Below the pieces are notes generated by a model, which saw only the letters and a list, made by a program, of their open reading frames with translations, was not told where the DNA came from and made no database searches. Shown piece by piece: positions 31,946-38,158 of a DNA stretch of 38,158 nucleotides; within the stretch, counting starts at the first letter, position 1, and every line of letters starts with the position of its first letter. The DNA is taken from IMG/VR virus record IMGVR_UViG_3300023112_000043, positions 1 through 38,158 of that record; one strand, written 5' to 3'. The DNA comes from a virus. The translations under genes were made by a program, and so were the position numbers.

Positions 31946-33457
31946 GTGACCACGCATTCTGGAGGGTCTCTCTGTCAGGCCATCTCAGGTACGCTCAACG
32001 AGAGCGACTTCGGCGCGTTCAACCAGGAGTTCGCAGACCCCAAGGTTCGCCGGCTCATCGAGAAGAACGCCTCGGTGATGGCCTGTCTCGCCCGGCTCAC
32101 TGAGCGCCCCATCACCAGCTCGGAGAAGCTGGCCTCTGCTGCTCGTTCCGCCTTCCGTCCGGGTACCGATGTCGTACAGGTGCGGCCAGACGGCTACGGC
32201 TACGTCATCAAGGTCTCTGCTGCCCCACAGGGCATGGCCCCGCAGGAGACCAAGGTGACGGCTCAGCAGGCCCAGCAGGCGCTCCCTCCGGAGATGCTGC
32301 AGGCCGCTGACCAGCAGGGAGCGGCTACCGTCACCAACGTCCAGGCTGCGCCCGACCCTCTGCAGGAGCAGGCGGTTCCGGTGAGTCAGTTCGGCATCTA
32401 CAAGGTCACTGACGCCTCCACCGGGAAGCAGGTGGTGGGTTTTGTGCTCCCCACGCTGTTCGACCCGGTTGCGGGTCAGCCGACTCCGATGAAGCTCTTC
32501 ACCAACGGGAGTCAGTATTCGGTGCAGCCGGAGATCGTGGGATCTCTCGTGGGGGTGAGCCACAACCTGCCGCTGCCCCAGAAGCCTGAAGTCCGAGGCT
32601 TCGGCGTCTTCGTGAAGGTCAACGAGAAGGCGATCGTCGCCACCGTGCCCTACACGATCCTCACCAAGGTCACGGTGGAGGGTCGTGGGTACTTCGCAGC
32701 GCAGGACATGAACCGACAGGACATCCGGATCATCCCCTCGGAGGGCCTGGCGTCTCCGGTCGCGTCATCTCCTACCGAGATCGCAATCCCTGCCGACTAC
32801 AAGTTCCTCCCTCTGGACAACCCGGTGCAGCTCACCGCGGGGCCCGAGCTCATGAAGGCGGCGCAGGCCAACGCGTACCCCACGATGGTGGAGATCCGCG
32901 CCTGGCAGGGCGGCTGTCGGCTTGACGGTCCGGTTTTCGACAAGCTCGGCTCCGGGGAGCATGACTGGGTGGACGGGGCCTTCTGGTTGGCTGCGGCGGG
33001 CATGCCGCAGAATCTCACCACTGCGATCTTCGAGAAGGCCGCAGCATCGGGAGAGGCGGTTCGCCTCTTCGGGCTCCAGCCGCTCTCGAGTCGGGATGAG
33101 TACCAGGTCGAGGCGGCGAAGGAAGCCGCGGTGGACATGCTCGACGTGCAGATCCCCAAGCGGGTCAACCTGATCAAGGAGATCAGCGCCATCTCCTTTG
33201 ACAAGCGGGCCTCCGCCATGGTGGACACCGCGTCCGTGGATGCTGTCCTCGCGCTCAACTTCCTGAACCCCGAGAACGTGGACACCTTCGTGGAGTTCCT
33301 GCCCCAGCTCGAGGATGCGTCCACGAAGCTGGCGGGAGTAGTCCTCGCGGCGCAGGTCGGCCTGCAGTCCATCCCCAAGACCGCAGCGGTCCGTGCGCTG
33401 TTCGCACTTGAGGACGTCATCACCGGCCTCAAGAGCCTCAAGAAATACACCGTGTAG
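31946..33457 (+). CDS. Large unknown probable virion protein
   Basis: It has 503 residues from a GTG with AGGAG six bases upstream. The N-terminal 100 residues are helical, followed by a Gln/Ala/Pro-rich linker (AQQAQQALPPEMLQAADQQG). A beta-rich central domain (residues 145-320) follows, then a helical C-terminal third containing AIFEKAAASGEA and DKRASAMVD. There are few Cys and no enzyme motif. The length and the neighbourhood suggest a tail, baseplate or internal virion protein; this is not provable from sequence alone. Confidence 0.85.
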   Translation: MTTHSGGSLCQAISGTLNESDFGAFNQEFADPKVRRLIEKNASVMACLARLTERPITSSEKLASAARSAFRPGTDVVQVRPDGYGYVIKVSAAPQGMAPQETKVTAQQAQQALPPEMLQAADQQGAATVTNVQAAPDPLQEQAVPVSQFGIYKVTDASTGKQVVGFVLPTLFDPVAGQPTPMKLFTNGSQYSVQPEIVGSLVGVSHNLPLPQKPEVRGFGVFVKVNEKAIVATVPYTILTKVTVEGRGYFAAQDMNRQDIRIIPSEGLASPVASSPTEIAIPADYKFLPLDNPVQLTAGPELMKAAQANAYPTMVEIRAWQGGCRLDGPVFDKLGSGEHDWVDGAFWLAAAGMPQNLTTAIFEKAAASGEAVRLFGLQPLSSRDEYQVEAAKEAAVDMLDVQIPKRVNLIKEISAISFDKRASAMVDTASVDAVLALNFLNPENVDTFVEFLPQLEDASTKLAGVVLAAQVGLQSIPKTAAVRALFALEDVITGLKSLKKYTV

Positions 33458-33466
33458 GAGGCCGCA

Positions 33467-34168
33467 GTGGCCCCGCAGCTCATCGAGATCGGAAACATGA
33501 CGCCTGCCGAGGTCCGGCAGGCGTACGACTCCTTCCGGAAGATGGAGATGGAGAAGAAGCAGCAGCTCGCTGAAACTCCTCCGGGCACCCTGCGCCACCG
33601 GTGGCGCTCTCGGCAGTACAAGAACCACCGCAGGGACGCGGAGTCCTTCTTGGCGAAACAGGGAGCCGCCCCCATGGACAAGCTCGCACGCATTTTCGGC
33701 GCCCAAGAGCCGGATGTATCAGAAGCTGCAATCCCGTACGGCGTTCGGAAGCGTCAGTACTCTCGGTACGCCAAGGCCAAGGCCAAGGAGAAGGCTACCC
33801 CCATGGGTAAGGCCTCCCTGGTGGGCGGCCTTGTTGGGGGCGGCATCGGGGCGCTCGGCGCGGCCCTGAGCGGACCGTCACGGCGTGCGGCACCCAACGC
33901 TGTGATCGGGGGAGTCCTCGGTGGCCTCGGTGGGGCCCTGGTTGGCGCCGGGCTGTCTGCCCAAGATGAGAGCCACATCCGGGCGGCCAAGAGCATCGTC
34001 CGCAACAACAACTACGACCGGGCCACCCTGGGGGCCGTCCGCCGGCAGCTCGATACCAAGCAGCACCAGCGGGAGTTGAACGAGTTCTACAAGGAGCAGC
34101 GGGCGGAAGATCGCCACCATGAGCTCCGCAATCGCCTGGATCGCATCGATCGGCATAGCCGCTACTGA
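33467..34168 (+). CDS. Probable virion protein with paired glycine-zipper hairpin
   Basis: It has 233 residues from a GTG with AGGAGG five bases upstream. The basic N-terminal 70 residues are followed by an internal MDKLARIFGAQ stretch (ATG at 33674) that resembles the N-terminus of the next protein and of the one at 28662. Residues 117-165 are two Gly-rich hydrophobic helices (LVGGLVGGGIGALGAAL, then VIGGVLGGLGGALVGAGL) like a membrane hairpin. The C-terminus is long, charged and helical. The ATG at 33674 might be a second start. Membrane insertion during ejection is a reasonable hypothesis. Confidence 0.8.
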   Translation: MAPQLIEIGNMTPAEVRQAYDSFRKMEMEKKQQLAETPPGTLRHRWRSRQYKNHRRDAESFLAKQGAAPMDKLARIFGAQEPDVSEAAIPYGVRKRQYSRYAKAKAKEKATPMGKASLVGGLVGGGIGALGAALSGPSRRAAPNAVIGGVLGGLGGALVGAGLSAQDESHIRAAKSIVRNNNYDRATLGAVRRQLDTKQHQRELNEFYKEQRAEDRHHELRNRLDRIDRHSRY

Positions 34169-34176
34169 GGACCACC

Positions 34177-34620
34177 GTGGACAAACTCGCAGCATACGAA
34201 TCTCTTTTGGAAGGCCACCCACTCTGGGAGGATTTCGAAAAGTCTGCAGCCTGGGCCCCAGTTGGGGCCCTAACCGGCGTGGTGGGCGGAGCTGCGCTTG
34301 GCTACGCCAAGAGCCGAGAGCTGCCCCGGAAGTCTCGTGTTCGCGGAACTATCGCAGGCGGGGCGCTCGGCGGTGCCGTAGGTATGACCGCGGGGGGAAT
34401 GGCAGATGTGACCAGCTCTTTCCGCCGGGCCAATGCGGCGCTGGAACGCGCGCACGCAGGGGGGCTGTTGCAGGATGCCCTGGACAATCGAAATCACTTG
34501 GCTGCCCTGCGAGAGTTGGACCTCTCGAGTGCCCGCGTCGATAGAATTCGAGGCAAAATGAATTCCTTGGAGAAGGAGATCAAATCCCTGGATGACCTCG
34601 ATCGGTTTATGACGGAGTAG
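34177..34620 (+). CDS. Small probable virion protein with DFEKSAA motif and glycine-zipper hairpin
   Basis: It has 147 residues from a GTG nine bases after the previous stop. The N-terminus MDKLAAYESLLEG and the following DFEKSAAWAPVGALTGV repeat motifs seen in neighbouring proteins. Two Gly/Ala hydrophobic segments (ALTGVVGGAALGYAK, then TIAGGALGGAVGMTAGG) form a predicted hairpin, and the C-terminal 70 residues are a charged coiled coil. It is the smallest of the set of glycine-zipper proteins on this strand. The function is unknown. Confidence 0.8.
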   Translation: MDKLAAYESLLEGHPLWEDFEKSAAWAPVGALTGVVGGAALGYAKSRELPRKSRVRGTIAGGALGGAVGMTAGGMADVTSSFRRANAALERAHAGGLLQDALDNRNHLAALRELDLSSARVDRIRGKMNSLEKEIKSLDDLDRFMTE

Positions 34621-34624
34621 CTCT

Positions 34625-35488
34625 ATGGCGCACCCGGCTGAATTCTTCATCAAGTACCTCCTCGTGATCGGGGCGGCGCTGTCGTATGAAGAGGTGGTGC
34701 TGAACCTTGAGATCCACGGCCTCTCCGCGCATTCCGAGGAAGACCACGACCGGCTCCAGAGGGAGGTGTCGGGGGGACCAAAGGACTTCCGGCCCTGGGA
34801 CCCGAAGCACCGCGCCTCCACTCGTTGGCTAAGGGAGAAGAAGATCTTCTCCCTGGTTCACCCAGACGCCGCGACGCATGCGATGAAGCGTCTGATCCTC
34901 GGCAATCCCCATGTGCGGGAGAAGGCAGAGGCTCTGGTGATGAGCGGGGTCCCGTTCCACGAGGCCGCCGCAAACCTGGGGGAGCTCGGGTGCGCGGTCC
35001 CGGAGCTCGCGGTTGCGGAGTTCCGGCACTACTTCTGGAATCCAGACATCATGGGTGTGGGGGATTGGGCCGAGTACCTTCAGACGGACTCCACAAAGCG
35101 CACCTACCCGCTGCAGAGCGCGTACCAGCTTGCAGTGCGCGCAGGTCCGGAGGCTGCGGCCTACCGCCTGGGGGTTCACCGGGAGCTGGACGGGAAGAAG
35201 ATCATGGTCGAGGTGCAGCGGGAGCTGTACCACTCGTTCCTCGAGGCCCGGTCACTACCGCTCTCGTCCAAGAAGGTGGAGATGCTGGGGAACCTGGCGC
35301 GCGGCCTGGCGCGAATCGACGAGCGCGTTCAGGCAGGTGATAGTGCCCTGCAGGAGACGCTCAAGAAGTTCGAGAAGTTCAAGGTCCTCCACGGTCGGAA
35401 AGAGATGCCCAGTTTGATAGACTTGGCCCCCACAGGCTCTGTGAGCAATCGCTCCCGGGACGAGATTCTCCAGTCCGAGGGGAGCTGA
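34625..35488 (+). CDS. Unknown helical protein
   Basis: It has 287 residues and starts four bases after the previous stop. It is largely alpha-helical and mixed in charge, beginning MAHPAEFFIKYLLVIGAALS with a short hydrophobic stretch. It has short Ala-rich helices (FHEAAANLGELG) and a basic C-terminal region. No Cys cluster, nuclease or ATPase motif is visible. The family is not recognised. It is followed by the second of the two gaps in the virion operon. Confidence 0.82.
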   Translation: MAHPAEFFIKYLLVIGAALSYEEVVLNLEIHGLSAHSEEDHDRLQREVSGGPKDFRPWDPKHRASTRWLREKKIFSLVHPDAATHAMKRLILGNPHVREKAEALVMSGVPFHEAAANLGELGCAVPELAVAEFRHYFWNPDIMGVGDWAEYLQTDSTKRTYPLQSAYQLAVRAGPEAAAYRLGVHRELDGKKIMVEVQRELYHSFLEARSLPLSSKKVEMLGNLARGLARIDERVQAGDSALQETLKKFEKFKVLHGRKEMPSLIDLAPTGSVSNRSRDEILQSEGS

Positions 35489-35490
35489 CG

Positions 35491-35559
35491 TTGCGGCCCA
35501 ATGACAGCTTCTCCGGCCTGGGTAGCGGCCACGGGGTACACTCCCAGAACTTCGCGTAG
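35491..35559 (+). CDS. Possible 22-residue micro-ORF in an intergenic gap
   Basis: The 83-base gap 35489-35571 contains a TTG with GGAG six bases upstream (overlapping the previous gene's end) and a frame of 22 residues (MRPNDSFSGLGSGHGVHSQN if initiated as Met). It stops two bases before the AGGAG of the next gene. The spacing fits the operon's tight packing, but TTG starts are rare here and the peptide is tiny. It may equally be a leader. Confidence 0.3.
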   Translation: MRPNDSFSGLGSGHGVHSQNFA

Positions 35560-35571
35560 CAGGAGCCGCAC

Positions 35572-35955
35572 ATGGGACAGACTTCCCGGTCGTTCGCGAC
35601 CATCTTCGAGCTCAAGACCTACATGGCGGACAACGACGTCGCGTCGTCTGCGATCCTGAGCATCGACCGCAATGCCTCCGGCCACATCAACCTGCTCCAT
35701 GACGGCGACTACGATCACGCGTCGGGCACCGGAGGCGCGACCGTGACTGTCCCCGCGGGAGCCACGGTCCAGAAGATCACGGCCTTCGCCAACGGCGCAG
35801 ATGGCACGATCACGATCGACGGCGGAGACCCAATCACGGTGCGCACGAGCGGCGGGTTCGAGGACTCCCCTACGGGACTGGTCTCTCCGGTCGGCGGGGC
35901 GATCGACATCGTCTTCTCCGCGTCGATGGACTACTTCGTCTCCTGGACTCTGTAG
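35572..35955 (+). CDS. Small beta-rich structural protein
   Basis: It has 127 residues, with AGGAG six bases before the ATG. It is Gly/Thr/Asp-rich with repeated short strands (GATVTVPAGATVQKITAF, then GTITIDGGDPITVRTSGG). This resembles small jelly-roll-like adhesins, head-fibre or tail-decoration proteins. It has no Cys and no signal peptide. It sits directly before the fibre-like gene, so it may be a fibre base or decoration protein; this is inferred from composition and place. Confidence 0.72.
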   Translation: MGQTSRSFATIFELKTYMADNDVASSAILSIDRNASGHINLLHDGDYDHASGTGGATVTVPAGATVQKITAFANGADGTITIDGGDPITVRTSGGFEDSPTGLVSPVGGAIDIVFSASMDYFVSWTL

Positions 35956-35964
35956 GAGGGCGCG

Positions 35965-37869
35965 GTGGGCTTCACTGGAATCATGGGCGGCGGAGCTGCG
36001 ATCGTCCCCAGAGAGGGGGCGGATCTCCAGGTGTCCACCCTCGGGCCCCATGCGATTGCCACGCCGGCAGGCTCGCTGGGGACGTTCAACGGATGGACGG
36101 CCACCGTCGTTCCGGCGGCCAACGATCCTGCATTCCCGAATGGGACGACAACCGGGGCCGTCGTCATCGCGGATGCCGCTGCGTCCAGCACGACCATCAC
36201 CCTTCCGGGGCCTGGCTACTATGAGCTGGAAGCGGACATCGGCGGTGAGATCGAGACGCTGGGAATCTACTGCACTCGTCCGCTTCCGCAGCTTGCTGTG
36301 GCAGGCCGTACGAATGCCGAAGCGTTCAACTCCGCGGCCGGCGCGCGCTCTGCCACGCTCTCCGACTCCGGAGGGTCCGACAGCCCCGCGCACAGCACTG
36401 TGGCCGCCCAGGGCTCCGACGGAGCCCCCCTCACGGTGACGGGCAGCACGACGGCGTCTCCGTCGTGGACCAACCCGTCGACTGCCACAGGCGACGGGGT
36501 GCAGCTGTCGCATGTGCTGACCGACGCGTACGGGCGTGTCAGTGTGTTCGCGTACTCCGAGCGCATCGCGGGCGCGGGCGGCGGGAGCAGCCTCGATCCT
36601 GACGCAAACACGCCATCCATCCTCGAGCTGAATGTCTCTGCCTCGCCCTCGGGCACGACGGTCGGGTCTGTCGCATTCCGCGGCCCCGTGGACGCGGACG
36701 GGGCCACGCTCGGCGGTGCGGATGCTTCATCCTTCACGGTGTCTGGCAACGGCGACGGCAGCTTCGACATCGTGGCCGCCACAGACCTCACCGAGGCGAC
36801 GCGCATCATCACGGCGACGGTGGGTGGCTACACGACCGGCAACATCGAGATCCAGACGTACCCGGACACCGCCACGCTGCTCACGGCTGTCACCTCAGAC
36901 GGCGAGACCCTCTGGAGGCACGGCGGTGGCTCGTGGACCGTCCACGAAACGTGGTCAGGACAGAACCTCCTGGGCATCGACACCAGCGAGGACGGCAACC
37001 TCCTCTCGTTCCTGTGCCGCTTCGATCAGACAACCGGTGTGGACACCGCCCAGACCACGGACCTCGTCACTCCGTCCTGGGGCGGGAACACCAACATTGG
37101 TGGCACCAGCTATGCCACGCAGACCGTCTATATCGACAGCGTGAACGGGTACGCGCTGACCGGTCACAACAATGGGCGCGGCAGGTACAAGTCCATCGCG
37201 GACGTGCTCGCCGACGGGAACTTCAACAGCTCGGTCGAGATGAGGTTCAACTCCGGCGGCCACTGGACTGGCAACAACTACTCCCTGGCTGACGACTTCC
37301 TCACCCTCGCCAGCGGGCGCATGCTCGCATGCGGGTGGCACTGGAACAGCGGCAACGGTCAACCTCACCTCTCGACGAGTGATACCGGCCCCGGCGGGAC
37401 ATGGACCGAACGCGCCATCGGTACGTGGACAGTCGGGTTCCCGCGAATGATGGCAACAGATGGCACGCTGATTGTCGTCGTTGGAGGCTCATCGACCTGG
37501 GGTGTCCTGGGCTACTCCGCCGACAGCGGGACCACCTGGGCCACGGGCGGCGCCATTGCCGGAACCAACTTCTATGCCGTGGCGTGCAAGCCAGATGGCA
37601 GCCTGTGGGTTGCTGTTGGGGCTTCAGGCGCCGTTGCCACGACCGCAGACCCCACCCTGCTATCGTGGGATCTGCGCACCAGTGGCACGGCCGAGGATCT
37701 GCGTGGCGTGGCGTGGGACGCCTCCGCAGGCGAGTTCGTCGCCGTCGGCACGACCCAGACGGTGATCACGTCGTCCGACGGCATCACCTGGACGGCGGAG
37801 ACACTGCCGGCCGGGGTGAACGGGACGATCAACGCTATCCGCGCGCGCACCACAGCCGCACCGACGTGA
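35965..37869 (+). CDS. Fibre-like protein with Ig-type and sialidase-type (BNR) repeats
   Basis: It has 634 residues from a GTG with AGGAGGG upstream. The N-terminus is hydrophobic and Gly-rich (MGFTGIMGGGAAIV), then come beta-rich domains (20-200) and a cadherin/Ig-like stretch near 210-300 (SILELNVSASPSG, then DATLGGADASSFTVSGNGDG). From about 330 a propeller-like region follows with repeats of the S-x-D-G-x-T-W type: PGGTWTERAIG, SADSGTTWATGG, SSDGITWTAE. BNR repeats occur in sialidases and exo-alpha-propellers. No catalytic Arg triad was checked, so glycan binding rather than cleavage is the safe reading. It is likely a host-recognition fibre. Confidence 0.78.
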   Translation: MGFTGIMGGGAAIVPREGADLQVSTLGPHAIATPAGSLGTFNGWTATVVPAANDPAFPNGTTTGAVVIADAAASSTTITLPGPGYYELEADIGGEIETLGIYCTRPLPQLAVAGRTNAEAFNSAAGARSATLSDSGGSDSPAHSTVAAQGSDGAPLTVTGSTTASPSWTNPSTATGDGVQLSHVLTDAYGRVSVFAYSERIAGAGGGSSLDPDANTPSILELNVSASPSGTTVGSVAFRGPVDADGATLGGADASSFTVSGNGDGSFDIVAATDLTEATRIITATVGGYTTGNIEIQTYPDTATLLTAVTSDGETLWRHGGGSWTVHETWSGQNLLGIDTSEDGNLLSFLCRFDQTTGVDTAQTTDLVTPSWGGNTNIGGTSYATQTVYIDSVNGYALTGHNNGRGRYKSIADVLADGNFNSSVEMRFNSGGHWTGNNYSLADDFLTLASGRMLACGWHWNSGNGQPHLSTSDTGPGGTWTERAIGTWTVGFPRMMATDGTLIVVVGGSSTWGVLGYSADSGTTWATGGAIAGTNFYAVACKPDGSLWVAVGASGAVATTADPTLLSWDLRTSGTAEDLRGVAWDASAGEFVAVGTTQTVITSSDGITWTAETLPAGVNGTINAIRARTTAAPT

Positions 37870-37877
37870 GGTGACTC

Positions 37878-38158
37878 GTGAGCATCATCGACCGCATCGC
37901 CGACCACGGGCGCTATCTCGCCCCCACAGACCGGCCGCCCACCGGGGACCCTTCCAATCCCGCGTCTCCTGAGTCCATCGCCTACCGTGAGTGGGAGCGC
38001 GCCGCGCCGCGCCGGCTCAACTGCATGGGCGAGGACCTGCGTGGACTGGACTTCAATGAGGCCAGCCTCCGCATGGCGGGACTGAAGGGTGCCGACCTGC
38101 GGAACTGTGACCTGCGTAAGTGCGACCTGCACGGTGCAGATCTACGGGACTGCGCGTT
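37878..38158 (+). CDS. Pentapeptide-repeat protein, 5' part
   Basis: A GTG at 37878 with GAGGTGA upstream opens a frame that runs off the right edge (93 residues visible). After about 50 residues the A-(D/N)-L-x-x repeat starts: EDLRG LDFNE ASLRM, GLKGA DLRN, CDLRK, CDLHG, ADLRD. Such repeats fold into a right-handed beta-helix; some mimic DNA and inhibit gyrase (Qnr, MfpA), others are structural. Because it follows the fibre gene, it could be either a fibre part or a separate effector. The full length is needed to judge. Confidence 0.8.
   Translation, partial: MSIIDRIADHGRYLAPTDRPPTGDPSNPASPESIAYREWERAAPRRLNCMGEDLRGLDFNEASLRMAGLKGADLRNCDLRKCDLHGADLRDCA

Noticed and set aside
1-38158. tRNA genes, integrase or attachment sites, toxin-antitoxin pairs
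   Set aside because: I saw no cloverleaf-like sequence with CCA end, no tyrosine or serine recombinase motif and no toxin family. tRNA detection by eye is unreliable, so a tRNAscan-SE run would settle the first point.

Overview
The window is a piece of a large, GC-rich tailed double-stranded DNA phage (or a prophage of one). No host genes, tRNA or rRNA genes, CRISPR array or insertion sequence were recognised. The evidence for a phage is a portal protein, an OB-fold baseplate/spike-type protein, a fibre-like protein with sialidase-type repeats, a full phage replication and recombination set, and near-total packing of genes with ATGA, GTGA and TGATG stop/start overlaps. Strong G/C preference at third codon positions suggests a GC-rich bacterial host, which cannot be named from this sequence.

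Layout. (1) Positions 3-653 hold the 3' end of a plus-strand gene, closed by an intrinsic terminator that serves the opposing minus-strand operon. (2) Positions 713-16517 are one uninterrupted minus-strand early/replication operon, transcribed right to left. In transcription order it encodes a small Cys protein, an SF2 helicase, a family-4-type uracil-DNA glycosylase, three unknown proteins, a DnaB-type helicase, a DnaG-type primase, an RGG/zinc protein that could be the ssDNA-binding protein, DNA polymerase A, six small mostly Cys-rich proteins, an HU-like protein, a zinc ribbon, a RecA/UvsX recombinase, two PD-(D/E)XK-type nucleases, a helical protein, a RusA-like resolvase and a histone-H1-like tailed protein. 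(3) A short divergent control region (16518-16600) carries an inverted repeat and a -10-like element. (4) Positions 16601-21508 run on the plus strand and end with the portal protein. (5) Positions 21505-22270 are a small minus-strand island of four tiny genes, convergent with the portal and divergent from the next gene. (6) Positions 22339-38158 run on the plus strand: a 2108-residue single-chain RNA polymerase in which complete beta and beta' subunits are fused, followed by glycine-rich hydrophobic proteins, a baseplate OB-fold protein, several unknown probable virion proteins, a fibre/propeller protein and the start of a pentapeptide-repeat protein.

The most striking item is the fused beta-beta' RNA polymerase, placed among virion genes. 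It has the catalytic Asp triad, the beta lysines, the trigger-loop sequence and the second beta' zinc site, but no N-terminal beta' zinc-binding domain, and no alpha, omega or sigma gene is visible here. Its position and the neighbouring proteins with short shared motifs and glycine-zipper segments suggest it may be packaged and ejected with the DNA; this is inference. Other oddities are non-canonical P-loops in the RecA-like and DnaB-like ATPases, substituted catalytic residues in the UDG-like and RusA-like proteins, a duplicated small gene carrying a 37-bp exact repeat, and a very high density of cysteine-cluster proteins.
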